Shown here: one piece after another, positions 1-11,004 of the stretch
Position numbering within the stretch: the first letter of the stretch is position 1
Layout: every line of letters begins with the position of its first letter
From: Flavobacteriales bacterium
GTDB lineage: Bacteria > Bacteroidota > Bacteroidia > Flavobacteriales_F > PHOS-HE28
DNA: 64,000 nt
Assembly (NCBI GenBank): GCA_020852835.1
Contig: JADZAC010000039.1
Coordinates: 114,623-178,622 of the forward strand
Reading direction: 5' to 3'
The notes under the pieces: model-generated
Told to the model about the DNA's origin: nothing
The model's input: only the letters and a program-made list of their open reading frames with translations
Databases searched by the model: none
Program-made: the position numbers and the translations under genes

Positions 1-1733
<1,733 letters not shown>

Positions 1734-1776
1734 AGCGGGGTCTGTTGGGCAATTGCCCTGGAAAGGATTGATCGCT

Positions 1777-1806
1777 TAAAAGTAGGGCGATCGGAGGGAA
1801 GTACAA
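1777..1806 (-). promoter_or_regulatory. Bacteroidota-type promoter for recQ
   Basis: On the minus strand a TTG (-33, 1806-1804) is followed after exactly 19 nt by TACTTTTA (-7, 1784-1777), close to the consensus TTG-N19-TAnnTTTG. The recQ start codon lies 44 nt downstream of the -7 box. Confidence 0.6.
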
Positions 1807-1910
1807 TGCAATACGTCAAGGAACATTGAAAGCTTAGGAGATCTTGGGCAATCCCTGGATCGCCAGCGGGGGGCAGGGCGCCTGCACAAGGGTCGGCATG
1901 GTCGCGCTTC

Positions 1911-1918
1911 TATATTTG
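1911..1918 (+). promoter_or_regulatory. -7 box of tatC operon promoter
   Basis: TATATTTG matches TAnnTTTG exactly and lies 26 nt before the tatC ATG. No clear -33 TTG is seen at the ideal spacing. Confidence 0.5.
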
Positions 1919-1944
1919 GCGCGGCCTTCATTGGCCCGAGGCGC

Positions 1945-2772
1945 ATGGCTGAACCCAAGAAGGACCTGACGTTCCTGGAGCATTTGGAGGCCCTGCGGTG
2001 GACGTTGGTCCGCTCGGCGGTGGCCGTGCTGGTCGGCATGATCGCGGCGTTCGTCTACAAGGATGTCGTGTTCGACGCAATTGTGCTGGCGCCGCAACAT
2101 CCGGATTTCATCACCTACCGGGTGTTTTGCCAAGTTGCGCTCAAATTGGGGCTCGACCGCTCCTTTTGCATGGACAGCACGGGGTTCACGCTGATGAACA
2201 CCTCCATGGGCGGCCAGTTCATGGTGCACATCATGGTATCGTTCGTGGCGGGCATCATCCTGGCCTTCCCCTTCATCCTCTGGGAGGCATGGCGTTTTGT
2301 GAAGCCTGCATTGGCCAAGACGGAGCGGAAGGCCGTGGGGGGCGTGGTGTTCTTTGCCAGCATGCTGTTTTTCCTGGGCGTGGCCTTCGGGTACTTCGTG
2401 CTGGCGCCCATGAGCATCCAGTTCCTGGGCAACTATAGCGTTAGCGGATCCGTGCCCAACCTGGTGGACCTGAACAATTACATCGGCACCATCACGTCGT
2501 TGACCTTGTGGACGGGTGTGGTTTTTGAACTGCCCATGGTGGTGTATTTCCTGGCCCGGACGGGGTTGGTGGGCCCGGGTTTTCTGCGCACCTACCGGCG
2601 CCACGCCTATGTGGTGATCTTGATCATCGCCGCCGTCATCACCCCTCCCGACGTCACCAGCCAATTGATCGTTTCCTTGCCGTTGTTCGCCCTGTATGAG
2701 GGGAGCATCTTCCTGGCGGCCCGCACCGAGCGGCTGTCGGCCCGTCGCACCGCCAATGCCGCCACCGCATGA
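1945..2772 (+). CDS. tatC: Sec-independent protein translocase subunit TatC
   Basis: Polytopic inner-membrane subunit of the twin-arginine translocase that recognises twin-arginine signal peptides and, with TatA, exports folded proteins. The 275-residue protein begins with the cytoplasmic TatC signature (FLEHLEALRWTL near residues 10-21). It has several hydrophobic segments and the typical late motif AVITPPDVTSQ (about 232-242). Length fits the family, slightly extended by a periplasmic loop with two cysteines. The stop codon overlaps the ATG of the next gene (ATGA), so the DUF5686 gene and lptB are probably co-transcribed with it. No tatA or tatB is present in the window. Confidence 0.95.
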   Translation: MAEPKKDLTFLEHLEALRWTLVRSAVAVLVGMIAAFVYKDVVFDAIVLAPQHPDFITYRVFCQVALKLGLDRSFCMDSTGFTLMNTSMGGQFMVHIMVSFVAGIILAFPFILWEAWRFVKPALAKTERKAVGGVVFFASMLFFLGVAFGYFVLAPMSIQFLGNYSVSGSVPNLVDLNNYIGTITSLTLWTGVVFELPMVVYFLARTGLVGPGFLRTYRRHAYVVILIIAAVITPPDVTSQLIVSLPLFALYEGSIFLAARTERLSARRTANAATA

Positions 2773-5276
2773 TCCGGCAATTGCTGCGCCTGATCCTTGA
2801 CAGGCGGTGGGTGGTCCTTGCGCAGGTGGTTGCCGCCTTCCCGTTATTGGCCCAAACCACGCGCATTTCGGGCACGGTAACCGATGCGGCCACCGGCGAG
2901 CCGTTGCCGTTCGTCAATGTGGGCTTCGTGGACAGCCGAGTTTCCACCAACAGCGACTTCGACGGCCGATATGTGCTGGATACCTACTACGCCACCGACA
3001 GCATTCGGGCAGTAAGCGTGGGCTATGAGCCGTTCACTGCAGCGGTGAAGCGCGACAAGGTGCAACAGATCGACATCCGCCTCAAACCGCAGACGGCCGA
3101 ACTGGCCGATGTGGTGGTGACCTACAAAGGCAATCCCGCATGGCCCATCCTGCGCCGCTTGGTGGCGAACAAGCCGGTGAACAACCGTGAAAAGCTGGAG
3201 GCGTACGAGTACGAGGCCTACAACAAGGTGGAGTTCGACCTGAACAACATCACCGAGGATTTCAAGCAGAAGAAGCTCTTCAAGGATTTCGCCTTCATCT
3301 TCGACCATGTGGACTCTTCAGGGGGCAAGCCCTTCCTGCCCATTTTCATGACCGAAACGCTCAGCGAGGTGTACTATAGGCAGAAGCCCAGGACCCGGCG
3401 GGAAGTGATCCATGGCACCAAGGTCAGCGGCCTGGAGAACACCAGCATCTCGCAGTTCATGGGCGACATGTACCAGAACGTGAACATCTACGACAATTTC
3501 CTGGTGCTCTTCGGCAAGAATTTCGTCAGCCCGATCGCCGATGGCGGGCGGGGCTACTACGACTACTATCTGGTGGACAGCAACTGGGTGGGGCGCAACT
3601 GGTGCTACCAGATCACGTTCGCGCCCAAGCGGGTGCAGGAGCTCGCTTTCACAGGCAGCATGTGGGTGAACGACACCAGCTATGCGGTCAAGCGCATCGA
3701 GGCCTCCATCGCCCGAGGGGCAAACCTCAACTTTGTGCAGGGCTTCCAGGTGAAACAGGAATACACCGAGGTGCAGCCGGAGGTGTGGATGCTTACCAAG
3801 GACCAATTGTTCGTGGACCTCAATGTGGTCAAGGACCGGGGCAAACCCGCGGACAACCCGATCCAAGGGTTCTATGGAAGGCGCACGGCGAGCTACCGTG
3901 ATTTCACCATCAACGCGCCCAAGCCGCCGGTGTTCTACGAAGGTGCGGACGAGGTGGTGCTGGACATCGACCCGCTGAGCCTCGGGGCGGGTTATTGGGA
4001 GGAGCACCGCCACGAGAACCTGACCAAGCAGGAAGTGGCCATCTACCACATGGTGGATACCATGAAGACGATCCCCCGGTTCCGCACCTACGTGGACATC
4101 GTCACCACGGTGGTCACGGGCTACTACACCAAAGGCAAAGTGGACCTGGGCCCGTACTTCACCACGTACAGCTTCAACCCCGTGGAGGGGAACCGGTTCC
4201 GTATCGGCGGCCGCACCAGCACCAACTTCAGCACCCGGCAGGAGCTCAACGGCTACTTGGCCTATGGCACGCGGGACGAAGCATTCAAGTTCGGCTTGGG
4301 CGCCAAGGCGCTCATTGGCCGGGAAACCCGGCAGATCGTGGAGGTGGGCTACAAGCAGGATGTGGAACAACTCGGCGAAAGCGTCAACGCCTTCCGGCAG
4401 GACAACATCCTGAGCAGCGTGTTCCGCCGCACGCCCAACACGCGCCTCACCTTGGTGGAAGAGTCCTCGGCGAGCTATCAGCGTGAATGGTTCACCGGTT
4501 TGGACAATACGGTAATGCTGCGCTACCGGACGCTGTATCCCTTGGGCGACCTGGAGTACCTGCGGCCCGGGGCGGACGGCGGACAGCCGGAAGTGCTCAA
4601 CACCATCCACACCGCTGAAGTGGCCCTCAATACCCGCTTTGCCTACCGGGAGAAATACGTCAGCGGCGACTTCACGCGGGTGAGCTTGGGCACCCGCTAT
4701 CCCACGGTGGAGCTCCACCTGGCCACGGGCCTGCCCAGCATGGCCCGCAGCGAGTATGGCTACACCAAAGCCGTGGCCCACGTGTACCAGCGCTTGCAGC
4801 TGGGCACCTTCGGATGGATGCGCCTGAATGCGGAAGCGGGCCGCATCTGGGGCAACTTGCCCTACCCGCTGCTGATCCTGCACAGCGGCAACGAGACTTT
4901 CTACTACGACGACCTCGCATTCAACACCATGAACTACTTCGAGTTCATCAGCGACCGCTACGCCCAGTTGTTCGTGGAGCACCACTTCGAAGGCTTGTTC
5001 CTGAACCGGATACCGTTGATGCGGCGGCTGAAATGGCGCGAAGTGGTGGTGGGCAAGGTGGTGGCCGGCGCGTTGGACAGGCAGCGGGCCGAGCAGGAAC
5101 TGCTGCTGCTGCCCGGCATGTATACCTTGGACGGCGGGCCGTTCATGGAGGTCAGCGCCGGCGTGGAGAACATCCTGAAGATACTGCGCGTGGACGGCGT
5201 TTGGCGCTTGAGCTACAACGACCATCCGCGCACCAACCCCTTCGCTTTGCGCCTGAAATTAGCCGTGACCTTCTGA
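2769..5276 (+). CDS. DUF5686 outer-membrane protein with carboxypeptidase-like domain
   Basis: An 835-residue envelope protein. A hydrophobic signal-like segment lies near residues 10-28. It is followed by a carboxypeptidase-regulatory-like beta-sandwich (RISGTVTDAATGEPLPFVNV, about 32-51). The remainder has the DUF5686 layout: an N-terminal YKGNPAWPILRR region, then a long part rich in alternating hydrophobic and polar strands ending in a terminal aromatic (VTF), as in outer-membrane barrels. The family is widespread in Bacteroidota and its substrate is unknown. The gene is translationally coupled to tatC (4-nt overlap), and lptB follows without a gap, which suggests an envelope-biogenesis role, but this is inference. 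Confidence 0.85.
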   Translation: MIRQLLRLILDRRWVVLAQVVAAFPLLAQTTRISGTVTDAATGEPLPFVNVGFVDSRVSTNSDFDGRYVLDTYYATDSIRAVSVGYEPFTAAVKRDKVQQIDIRLKPQTAELADVVVTYKGNPAWPILRRLVANKPVNNREKLEAYEYEAYNKVEFDLNNITEDFKQKKLFKDFAFIFDHVDSSGGKPFLPIFMTETLSEVYYRQKPRTRREVIHGTKVSGLENTSISQFMGDMYQNVNIYDNFLVLFGKNFVSPIADGGRGYYDYYLVDSNWVGRNWCYQITFAPKRVQELAFTGSMWVNDTSYAVKRIEASIARGANLNFVQGFQVKQEYTEVQPEVWMLTKDQLFVDLNVVKDRGKPADNPIQGFYGRRTASYRDFTINAPKPPVFYEGADEVVLDIDPLSLGAGYWEEHRHENLTKQEVAIYHMVDTMKTIPRFRTYVDIVTTVVTGYYTKGKVDLGPYFTTYSFNPVEGNRFRIGGRTSTNFSTRQELNGYLAYGTRDEAFKFGLGAKALIGRETRQIVEVGYKQDVEQLGESVNAFRQDNILSSVFRRTPNTRLTLVEESSASYQREWFTGLDNTVMLRYRTLYPLGDLEYLRPGADGGQPEVLNTIHTAEVALNTRFAYREKYVSGDFTRVSLGTRYPTVELHLATGLPSMARSEYGYTKAVAHVYQRLQLGTFGWMRLNAEAGRIWGNLPYPLLILHSGNETFYYDDLAFNTMNYFEFISDRYAQLFVEHHFEGLFLNRIPLMRRLKWREVVVGKVVAGALDRQRAEQELLLLPGMYTLDGGPFMEVSAGVENILKILRVDGVWRLSYNDHPRTNPFALRLKLAVTF

Positions 5277-6008
5277 ATGATCCTGCGTGCCGACCACATA
5301 GTGAAACGCTACAAGCGCCGTACCGTGGTGGGCGGGGTGAGCGTAGCGGTGCACCAAGGCGAGATCGTGGGCCTGCTGGGCCCCAATGGTGCGGGGAAGA
5401 CCACCAGTTTCTACATGATCGTGGGCCTGGTAAAGCCCAACGAAGGCCGTGTATTCCTGGATGCGACGGACATCACGGACCTGGCCATGTACAAGCGCGC
5501 GCAGCGGGGCATCGGTTACCTGCCGCAAGAGGCCAGCGTGTTCCGCAAGCTCAGCGTGGAGGACAACATCCGGGCCATCCTGGAGATGACCAAGCTCACC
5601 AAGGCGGAGCAGCACCGCAAACTGGAGAGCTTGCTGGATGAATTCAGCCTGCAGCACGTGCGCAAAAACATGGGCGACGTGCTCAGCGGCGGCGAGCGCC
5701 GCCGCACGGAGATCGCGCGGGCCTTGGCCACCGAGCCCAAGTTCATCCTGCTGGACGAGCCCTTCGCCGGCGTGGACCCCATTGCCGTGGAGGACATCCA
5801 AGGCATTGTGTCCCACCTCAAGGAGCGCAATATCGGCGTGCTCATCACCGACCACAACGTACAGGAAACGCTGAGCATCACCGATCGCGCCTACCTGCTC
5901 TTCGAGGGAAAGATCCTCAAACAGGGCACTGCCGAGGAACTGGCTGCGGATGAGCAGGTGCGCAAGGTGTACCTCGGGCAGAATTTCGTGCTGCGCAGAA
6001 AGGTGTGA
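5277..6008 (+). CDS. lptB: LPS export ABC transporter ATP-binding protein LptB
   Basis: Cytoplasmic ATPase of the LptBFG complex, which extracts lipopolysaccharide from the inner membrane. The 243-residue protein has Walker A GPNGAGKT at 35-42, a Q-loop at YLPQEASVF, the ABC signature LSGGE at 136-140, Walker B FILLDEP at 156-162 and an H-loop histidine (TDHNV). [11 protein letters not shown] and the C-terminal end are typical of LptB compared with other small ATPases. The ATG follows the preceding stop directly, so it belongs to the tatC operon. The membrane subunits LptF and LptG are not nearby, which is common. Confidence 0.93.
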   Translation: MILRADHIVKRYKRRTVVGGVSVAVHQGEIVGLLGPNGAGKTTSFYMIVGLVKPNEGRVFLDATDITDLAMYKRAQRGIGYLPQEASVFRKLSVEDNIRAILEMTKLTKAEQHRKLESLLDEFSLQHVRKNMGDVLSGGERRRTEIARALATEPKFILLDEPFAGVDPIAVEDIQGIVSHLKERNIGVLITDHNVQETLSITDRAYLLFEGKILKQGTAEELAADEQVRKVYLGQNFVLRRKV

Positions 6009-6076
6009 CCGTATGATCGCACGGGCCTGTATCGATCAACAAGCTTTGATCCGCCGATCATTCGTGTAAAGGAACC

Positions 6077-6667
6077 ATGGTCACCGGTGAGGAAGCCTTG
6101 CTCTTCGCAGAAGCGTCCGCGGTAGTGCTCAACGTGGCCTTCACGCTGTGCATCGCATGGGAGAAGCGCATCGGCTGGGCGTTGGGTTTAGTGGCTGGAG
6201 TGATCGGCGTGGGGCTCTACGCATTGGCGCACACATGGGCCATGAGCGTGCTCAACGGCTACTACGTGGTGATGGCCGTGTATGGCTGGTGGAGCTGGGG
6301 CCGCGGTGAAGAGAACCAGGTCCGTACGCAGCGATGGACCTTTCACGCCGTGGTGATCCCGGCGGGCCTTGTGCTGGCGTACGCCACGGCAGTGTTGCTG
6401 GGCAACTACCTCAACGGCAACTTCCCGCACCTGGATGCCTTCGTTACGGTGTTCAGCTTCATCGCCACCTGGATGATGGCGCGCAAGTACATCTCCACAT
6501 GGTACTACTTCATCGTGGCGGATGCCGTGTCCATTTGGCTCAACTGGCGCATTGGCTACTTGGGCTTCGCAGCGCTGAACGCCGTGTACCTCGTGCTGTC
6601 CGTGATCGGCCTGGTGAAGTGGGGGCGGTTGTTGGCGCAGCAGCGCCGGCAGGGCATCACTGCTTGA
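6077..6667 (+). CDS. pnuC: Nicotinamide riboside transporter PnuC
   Basis: Inner-membrane facilitator for nicotinamide riboside, an NAD precursor. The 196-residue protein has about seven hydrophobic segments and the PnuC features NGYYVVMAVYGWWSWG (about 57-72) and a C-terminal NAVYLVLSVIGLVKW. The usual partner, a NadR-like kinase that phosphorylates and traps the nucleoside, lies at 8228 but is separated by a gene on the other strand. The last 11 bases overlap the 3' end of that opposing gene. I saw no recognisable NAD riboswitch in the 68-base leader. Confidence 0.9.
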   Translation: MVTGEEALLFAEASAVVLNVAFTLCIAWEKRIGWALGLVAGVIGVGLYALAHTWAMSVLNGYYVVMAVYGWWSWGRGEENQVRTQRWTFHAVVIPAGLVLAYATAVLLGNYLNGNFPHLDAFVTVFSFIATWMMARKYISTWYYFIVADAVSIWLNWRIGYLGFAALNAVYLVLSVIGLVKWGRLLAQQRRQGITA

Positions 6668-8012
6668 TGAACGGCAACACGGTCCGTACCCCGTTCACGG
6701 TAAGCCGTACCAGGTAGCATCCTTGGGCCAAGACGCCGGCATCCACGCATGCACGGGTGCCGCTCACGGTGGTGGGCACAGCTGCCCGTTGGCCATCCAT
6801 GGTGAACACGTCTACGCTTGCCGCGGCCGCTGCTTCCGCAGGGAGGGTGATGAACAACTGGTCCTGCACCGGGTTGGGATGGAGCTGTATCCCGGCAATG
6901 GTACCGGGAGCCGGCCGCAGGCCGGTGGTCAGGGTGGTATGGGCAATGTGGTCCATGTTGTCCGGCCCGTTCTGGGAAAGCTCACCGGCGGCGATCAGGC
7001 CCAGTGCGCTGTTGTGCGCCAAGGACGAAACCGGTGCGTTGAAGTCGGCCCATGGCGAAAATCCATCGGATGTGCCGTTGAAACGGGCCAAATGGGCACC
7101 GGTAGTGCTGCCTTCCTCCAGGTGGAAGTCGCCCCCGATGAAGAGGTGGGCCCCGTCATAGTGCAGCGCATGCACCGCGGCATCGGCAGGGTTGCCCACA
7201 TTGATGTAATCCAGCGCGTTCGGCATGAGTTCCTCCCACGCCGTGCCGTTTTCCGGAAAGCGGGCCAGGCCGAACTGGGCCGATCCGTTTTGCTTGATGT
7301 TGCCTGCTGCGTACAGGCTGCCGTCCACGTCAAGCAAGGTGTTCACCGTGCCGGGCAGTCCGGTCCCCAGGGGTCCCCAATCGCCGCCATTGAGCACGGC
7401 CACGTGGTTCAGGTTGGTGCCACCGCCGTTCTGCAATGCGGTGAACTCGCCCCCAACGACCAACTGTCCATTGTGCCAGCCCAAGCCATTGATCAGGTTG
7501 TTCAGGGTGCTGCCGAGCAGGGTCCAATTTCCATTGTCCAGGCGTTTCACCACGTCGTCAGAGCCTGCGAAGCCGCTTACGATACCACCGGCGTAAAGTG
7601 TTCCGTCATGTGCGAACAAGGTGCGCACTTGCGGGAAGTTGCCCGAGAAAATGGTGCTGTAGCTCCACGCCGTGCCGTTCCAGGTGGCCAGGTCGGTGTA
7701 GTTGTTGCTCAGCGCAGATCCCCCGATGTAAATGGTATTGCCGATGATCGCGGCACTGGTGATGTTCCCGGAGACCCCGGTGCCGAGCGCCGAGAAGGTG
7801 GAGCCGTCCCATAAGGCCACGTTTTGGGCAGGAATACCTCCGGCTTCGGTGAACTGGCCCACTACCACCAAGGTGTCTTCATTGCCCTGCAGCACGGCCA
7901 GCACGGGTCCGTTCACCCCGCCGCCCAACTCCGCCCAAGGCACATCGACAGGTTGCGAACGTGCGGCCCATGCAAGGGTGGCAATGAACACGGAGAGTAA
8001 CGTCTTTTTCAT
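6657..8012 (-). CDS. Secreted beta-propeller protein with T9SS sorting domain
   Basis: A 451-residue exported protein. A classic signal peptide (MKKTLLSVFIATLAWAARSQ) is followed by repeated blades of the type 'VGQFTEAGGIPAQNVALWDG', 'GGEFTALQNGG', 'GGDFHLEEGS', which suggests a propeller of six or so blades with a measuring-station-like wording common in Bacteroidota. The last 80 residues form a type A T9SS C-terminal domain (LHPNPVQDQLFI, then GCYLVRLTVNG, ending FIKQ). It is expected to cross the outer membrane through the T9SS and be anchored or released. It is related in style to the 8850-10718 protein. Its stop codon lies within the pnuC coding region. The ligand is unknown. Confidence 0.85.
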   Translation of the reverse strand: MKKTLLSVFIATLAWAARSQPVDVPWAELGGGVNGPVLAVLQGNEDTLVVVGQFTEAGGIPAQNVALWDGSTFSALGTGVSGNITSAAIIGNTIYIGGSALSNNYTDLATWNGTAWSYSTIFSGNFPQVRTLFAHDGTLYAGGIVSGFAGSDDVVKRLDNGNWTLLGSTLNNLINGLGWHNGQLVVGGEFTALQNGGGTNLNHVAVLNGGDWGPLGTGLPGTVNTLLDVDGSLYAAGNIKQNGSAQFGLARFPENGTAWEELMPNALDYINVGNPADAAVHALHYDGAHLFIGGDFHLEEGSTTGAHLARFNGTSDGFSPWADFNAPVSSLAHNSALGLIAAGELSQNGPDNMDHIAHTTLTTGLRPAPGTIAGIQLHPNPVQDQLFITLPAEAAAAASVDVFTMDGQRAAVPTTVSGTRACVDAGVLAQGCYLVRLTVNGVRTVLPFIKQ

Positions 8013-8227
8013 GGATCAGGGATTTAGGTCGTGCGTTGAACGTATCAATGGCGCAGCCCCAAAGGATGCTGAGCGGCAATTAGACGGCACAAGTTGCGGA
8101 CAAGTATGCCTCGGCCTTGTGGAATGTGATGAGCGGTGTTGGGCGGCGGGCGGTGGAACGTGCGGGTGGATCGGTGCCTTGCGTGCACGGGCCGGGTCAA
8201 GAGGCGACGGCACTACCTTGCCTGCCC

Positions 8228-8746
8228 ATGCGCAAGGTCGTTGTTACCGGTCCGGAATGCAGCGGCAAGTCCGTGCTCTCCGCGCAATTGGCGGAGCGCT
8301 TCGGGCTGCCGTGGGTGCCGGAAATGGCGCGGCCCTACCTCGATGAGCTGGGCAGGCCGTATGGCGAAGCGGATCTGCGGCGCATCGCCGAGCTGCAGTT
8401 GCGCACGGAAGCGGAGTGCACCGCTGATCAACCTGGTGCCCCGTTGTTGATCTGCGACACTGACCTGATCACCATCCGCATCTGGGGCGAAGAGAAGTAC
8501 GGTCGCAGCGACCCATGGGTGGTGGAACAAACTGAAGGTCGCCCGTACGACCTGTGGCTCTTGTGCACGCCGGACATCCCGTGGGTGTATGATCCCCAAC
8601 GCGAGAACCCGCACGACCGTGACCGCTTGTTCGAGGTTTACCGGCAGGTGTTGGAGCGGCTGGGCAAGCCCCATGCGGTGATCCACGGGCAAGGAGCACA
8701 GCGCTTGGCCTTGGCGGTGGATGCGGTGGGGTTGCTGTTGCGGTAG
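8228..8746 (+). CDS. NadR-like nicotinamide riboside kinase (AAA family ATPase)
   Basis: A 172-residue P-loop kinase. The Walker A motif is right at the start (VTGPECSGKS, residues 5-14), as in the C-terminal kinase domain of NadR. EMARPYLDELGRPY and a late DPQRENPHDRDRLFEVYRQVL match the NadR kinase/ATPase family, which phosphorylates nicotinamide riboside delivered by PnuC. I chose the ATG at 8228 because the P-loop begins four codons later. The frame stays open further upstream but without family features. It has no adenylyltransferase or repressor domain. It is convergent with the T9SS gene at 8850, with a strong hairpin in between. Confidence 0.82.
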   Translation: MRKVVVTGPECSGKSVLSAQLAERFGLPWVPEMARPYLDELGRPYGEADLRRIAELQLRTEAECTADQPGAPLLICDTDLITIRIWGEEKYGRSDPWVVEQTEGRPYDLWLLCTPDIPWVYDPQRENPHDRDRLFEVYRQVLERLGKPHAVIHGQGAQRLALAVDAVGLLLR

Positions 8747-8781
8747 GTCGCCTTGGTGCGAGGGTGGCGCTGCATGCACAA

Positions 8782-8813
8782 CGCCGTGTGCCTGCGGCTG
8801 CAGGCACACGGCG
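8782..8813. terminator. Perfect 14-bp hairpin between convergent genes
   Basis: CGCCGTGTGCCTGC (8782-8795) is matched exactly by its reverse complement at 8800-8813, with a 4-nt loop. It sits between the NadR-like gene (ends 8746) and the minus-strand gene ending at 8850. No T-tract follows on either strand, so it may be a bidirectional stop or an RNA-stabilising hairpin. Confidence 0.55.
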
Positions 8814-8849
8814 TCGATGGTTACCGCGTTGCGGGCTGTTGGATAGCGC

Positions 8850-10718
8850 TCAGTGCTTCAGGAAGGTCTTGGTTCCGACCTGGCCGCCATCGATGATCAC
8901 CACGCTGTACATGCCCGGGGCAAGGTCGGACACATCGAGGTTGCGCGAGGCATCGCTTCCGAAGGCCTCATTGGCCACCACGCGGCCCACGGCATCGCGG
9001 ATCAGCAGGGTGCCGCCGGTTTCCGCGGCATAGGTGATGTTCAGCACCTCCTCGGCCGGGTTGGGCGCAAGGCTGAAGCTGAGCGTGCCGGCGGCCATGG
9101 GGGCCTCCTTCCAATCACCGCCAGGCGACCAAATGGCAATATGGTTGAGCACGCTGGTGTATGGCGGGAAGATGATGTCCGGCACTGTTTGCGAGGTAAA
9201 GGCACCACCGAACACCACACGCCCGCCGTAGGTGGAAACATCCAGCACATCCTTGTTGACATTGGCGGACGGCAACAGCACGCCGGGGTTGGCATGGTAC
9301 ACGGCGAAGTTGCGCCCATGGGCCAGTCCGTAGTTGAAACTGAAGCGGCCTCCCACATAGATGGCGGCATTGTCCACGGTATGGAGGGTAAGGATCCTCG
9401 TGTAGCCAGGTGAAGGCAGCAACGGGTTGTTGGGGTCCATCAACGGCTCCCAGGCATTGCCGTACAGCGGATGCTTGGCAAAGCCGAACACCAAGTTGCC
9501 ATTGGCATCGTACACATCGCCGCCTGCATAGAGCTCGGCGTTCATCATCTCCAGGTCGTACACCGGGGCATTGAGGCCGTCCGAAAGTTGCTGCCATCCG
9601 CCGTTGACCAACTGGGCCACGTGCTGGATGCTGGAGTCGACCGGTCCGAATTGGGCCGTGCCGGTGAAGCTGCCGCCGATGGTGAGCGTGCCCCGGAAGC
9701 TGGCCATGGCATGGATGGGGCCGTTCATTTTTCCGCCTACGGGCACCCAGGCACTTCCTGAAAGCCTCCTCACCTCATGGTCCGTTCCGGCAAAGCCGCT
9801 TGAGCTGCCTGCGGCATAGAGCCGCCCATTGTGCACGTGCAGGGCGTTCACCAGTGGGTTCATGCCGGGGAAGGCATTGCCGTATTTCCAGCTTGTGCCG
9901 TTCCACATGGCAATGTCCCTAAGGCCACCTTGGAAGGAACCGCCCACAAAGATCTTCCCACTGTACTCCACGGCGCATTCGGCACGGCCGTTCAGACCGT
10001 TTCCCAGAGGCTGGTAGATGGCACCGTTCCAGAGGGCCACGCGCCTGCAGTCCACACCGCTTGCGCTGGTGAAGGTGCCCGCCACGAGCAGCTCGCCGCT
10101 GTTCAGGGCGAGCAGTGTGGTTACCGGGGCATCGGTGCCATTGCCCAAGTTTACCCACCCCGGGTTGGAGCCATAGGCAGGCTGGATCCAAGCCAGCTCA
10201 TCCGCGGTGAAACCATGTTCCCGTGCCCAAACGCCCAGTTCCGGAAGGTTGATCTCGCGTACATAGGCCAAGTTCATCTCATGGCTGATGCGTTCCGCCA
10301 GCTCGCGATGACCGCTTTCGATGATGAGCTGCCCCACGGCACACGCGGTGCCGTGCGGATCAATAAAGACAGGGTTGCGGTAGGGCAGCACGTAGTTGAT
10401 GGGAAAGACGCCGCGATCGGCATACGCCTCCAAGTCGTTGAGCAAGCTGTTGCGCTGGGCCAGCTCCTCGGCAGTGAACCCGGCAGGGACATGTGTTTTG
10501 AGATATCCTCCTACCAAGTGCAAATGGGTGGCTATCCGTTCCGCATCGGTGGTGAAGTGCGTGAACGGGCCGTCTTCCAGGAGGTCCGGGGCCATTTTCG
10601 GCCACTGGGCATTCACTTCCGTCAGGTGGCGGAAAAGCGTTGCCTCGGTCTGTGGTGCCAATTGGGCAACCGCTGCGGAGGCCACAAGAAGGAGCGGGGA
10701 GAGGAGTGCTTTACGCAT
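8850..10718 (-). CDS. Secreted beta-propeller protein with T9SS sorting domain
   Basis: A 622-residue exported protein. I place the start at the ATG at 10718 because it opens a clear signal peptide (MRKALLSPLLLVASAAVAQ). The open frame continues upstream to 11006 but has no secretion features there. Residues of about 20-170 form an alpha-rich N-terminal part (LFRHLTEVNAQWPKM, then ELAERISHEMNLAYVREINLPEL) that the 6657 protein lacks. Blade-like repeats follow (VAGTFTSASGVDCRRVALWNG, GGSFTG, GGRFSFNYG), then a type A T9SS domain (SLAPNPAEEVLNITY, then APGMYSVVIIDGG, ending TFLKH). Function beyond surface display is unknown. Confidence 0.85.
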   Translation of the reverse strand: MRKALLSPLLLVASAAVAQLAPQTEATLFRHLTEVNAQWPKMAPDLLEDGPFTHFTTDAERIATHLHLVGGYLKTHVPAGFTAEELAQRNSLLNDLEAYADRGVFPINYVLPYRNPVFIDPHGTACAVGQLIIESGHRELAERISHEMNLAYVREINLPELGVWAREHGFTADELAWIQPAYGSNPGWVNLGNGTDAPVTTLLALNSGELLVAGTFTSASGVDCRRVALWNGAIYQPLGNGLNGRAECAVEYSGKIFVGGSFQGGLRDIAMWNGTSWKYGNAFPGMNPLVNALHVHNGRLYAAGSSSGFAGTDHEVRRLSGSAWVPVGGKMNGPIHAMASFRGTLTIGGSFTGTAQFGPVDSSIQHVAQLVNGGWQQLSDGLNAPVYDLEMMNAELYAGGDVYDANGNLVFGFAKHPLYGNAWEPLMDPNNPLLPSPGYTRILTLHTVDNAAIYVGGRFSFNYGLAHGRNFAVYHANPGVLLPSANVNKDVLDVSTYGGRVVFGGAFTSQTVPDIIFPPYTSVLNHIAIWSPGGDWKEAPMAAGTLSFSLAPNPAEEVLNITYAAETGGTLLIRDAVGRVVANEAFGSDASRNLDVSDLAPGMYSVVIIDGGQVGTKTFLKH

Positions 10719-10776
10719 GGTGCAAAAGGTGTTGCGTTTACAGGGTCCGCTTACTGCGGCATTGGCCGCAGCGTAA

Positions 10777-10784
10777 CGAAGGTA
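10777..10784 (-). promoter_or_regulatory. -7 box upstream of the 8850-10718 gene
   Basis: TACCTTCG on the minus strand, one mismatch from TAnnTTTG, 58 nt before the start codon at 10718. Confidence 0.35.
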
Positions 10785-10862
10785 GCGCGGGAAATGGTGG
10801 TTTCGACCGGGCCTCCCGGCCGTGTGCGCATCCCTCCCGATCCATTGCATGCCGCCAACCCC

Positions 10863-10870
10863 TACCTTTG
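10863..10870 (+). promoter_or_regulatory. -7 box upstream of TonB receptor gene
   Basis: TACCTTTG matches TAnnTTTG exactly. A TTG lies at 10845-10847, slightly closer than the usual 19 nt. Transcription would start near 10877 and give a leader of about 128 nt before the ATG at 11005. Confidence 0.45.
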
Positions 10871-11004
10871 CCCCGTCTTCCACTGGGGTGCCCGCCACGC
10901 GCGAGCTGAGATCATACCCGATGAACCTGCGCAGGTAATGCTGCGAAGGGAACCGCACCGGCCCGCCGGCGCACCTCCGTGCCAGACGCAACACACGGAG
11001 GAAC

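Noticed and set aside
1747..1758. Perfect palindrome GGGCAATTGCCC in the recQ leader as an operator.
   Set aside because: A single 12-nt palindrome without other copies or a nearby regulator is not enough support.
6009..6076. Possible NAD-sensing riboswitch before pnuC.
   Set aside because: The leader is only 68 nt and I could not fit it to a known NAD or PreQ1-type motif.
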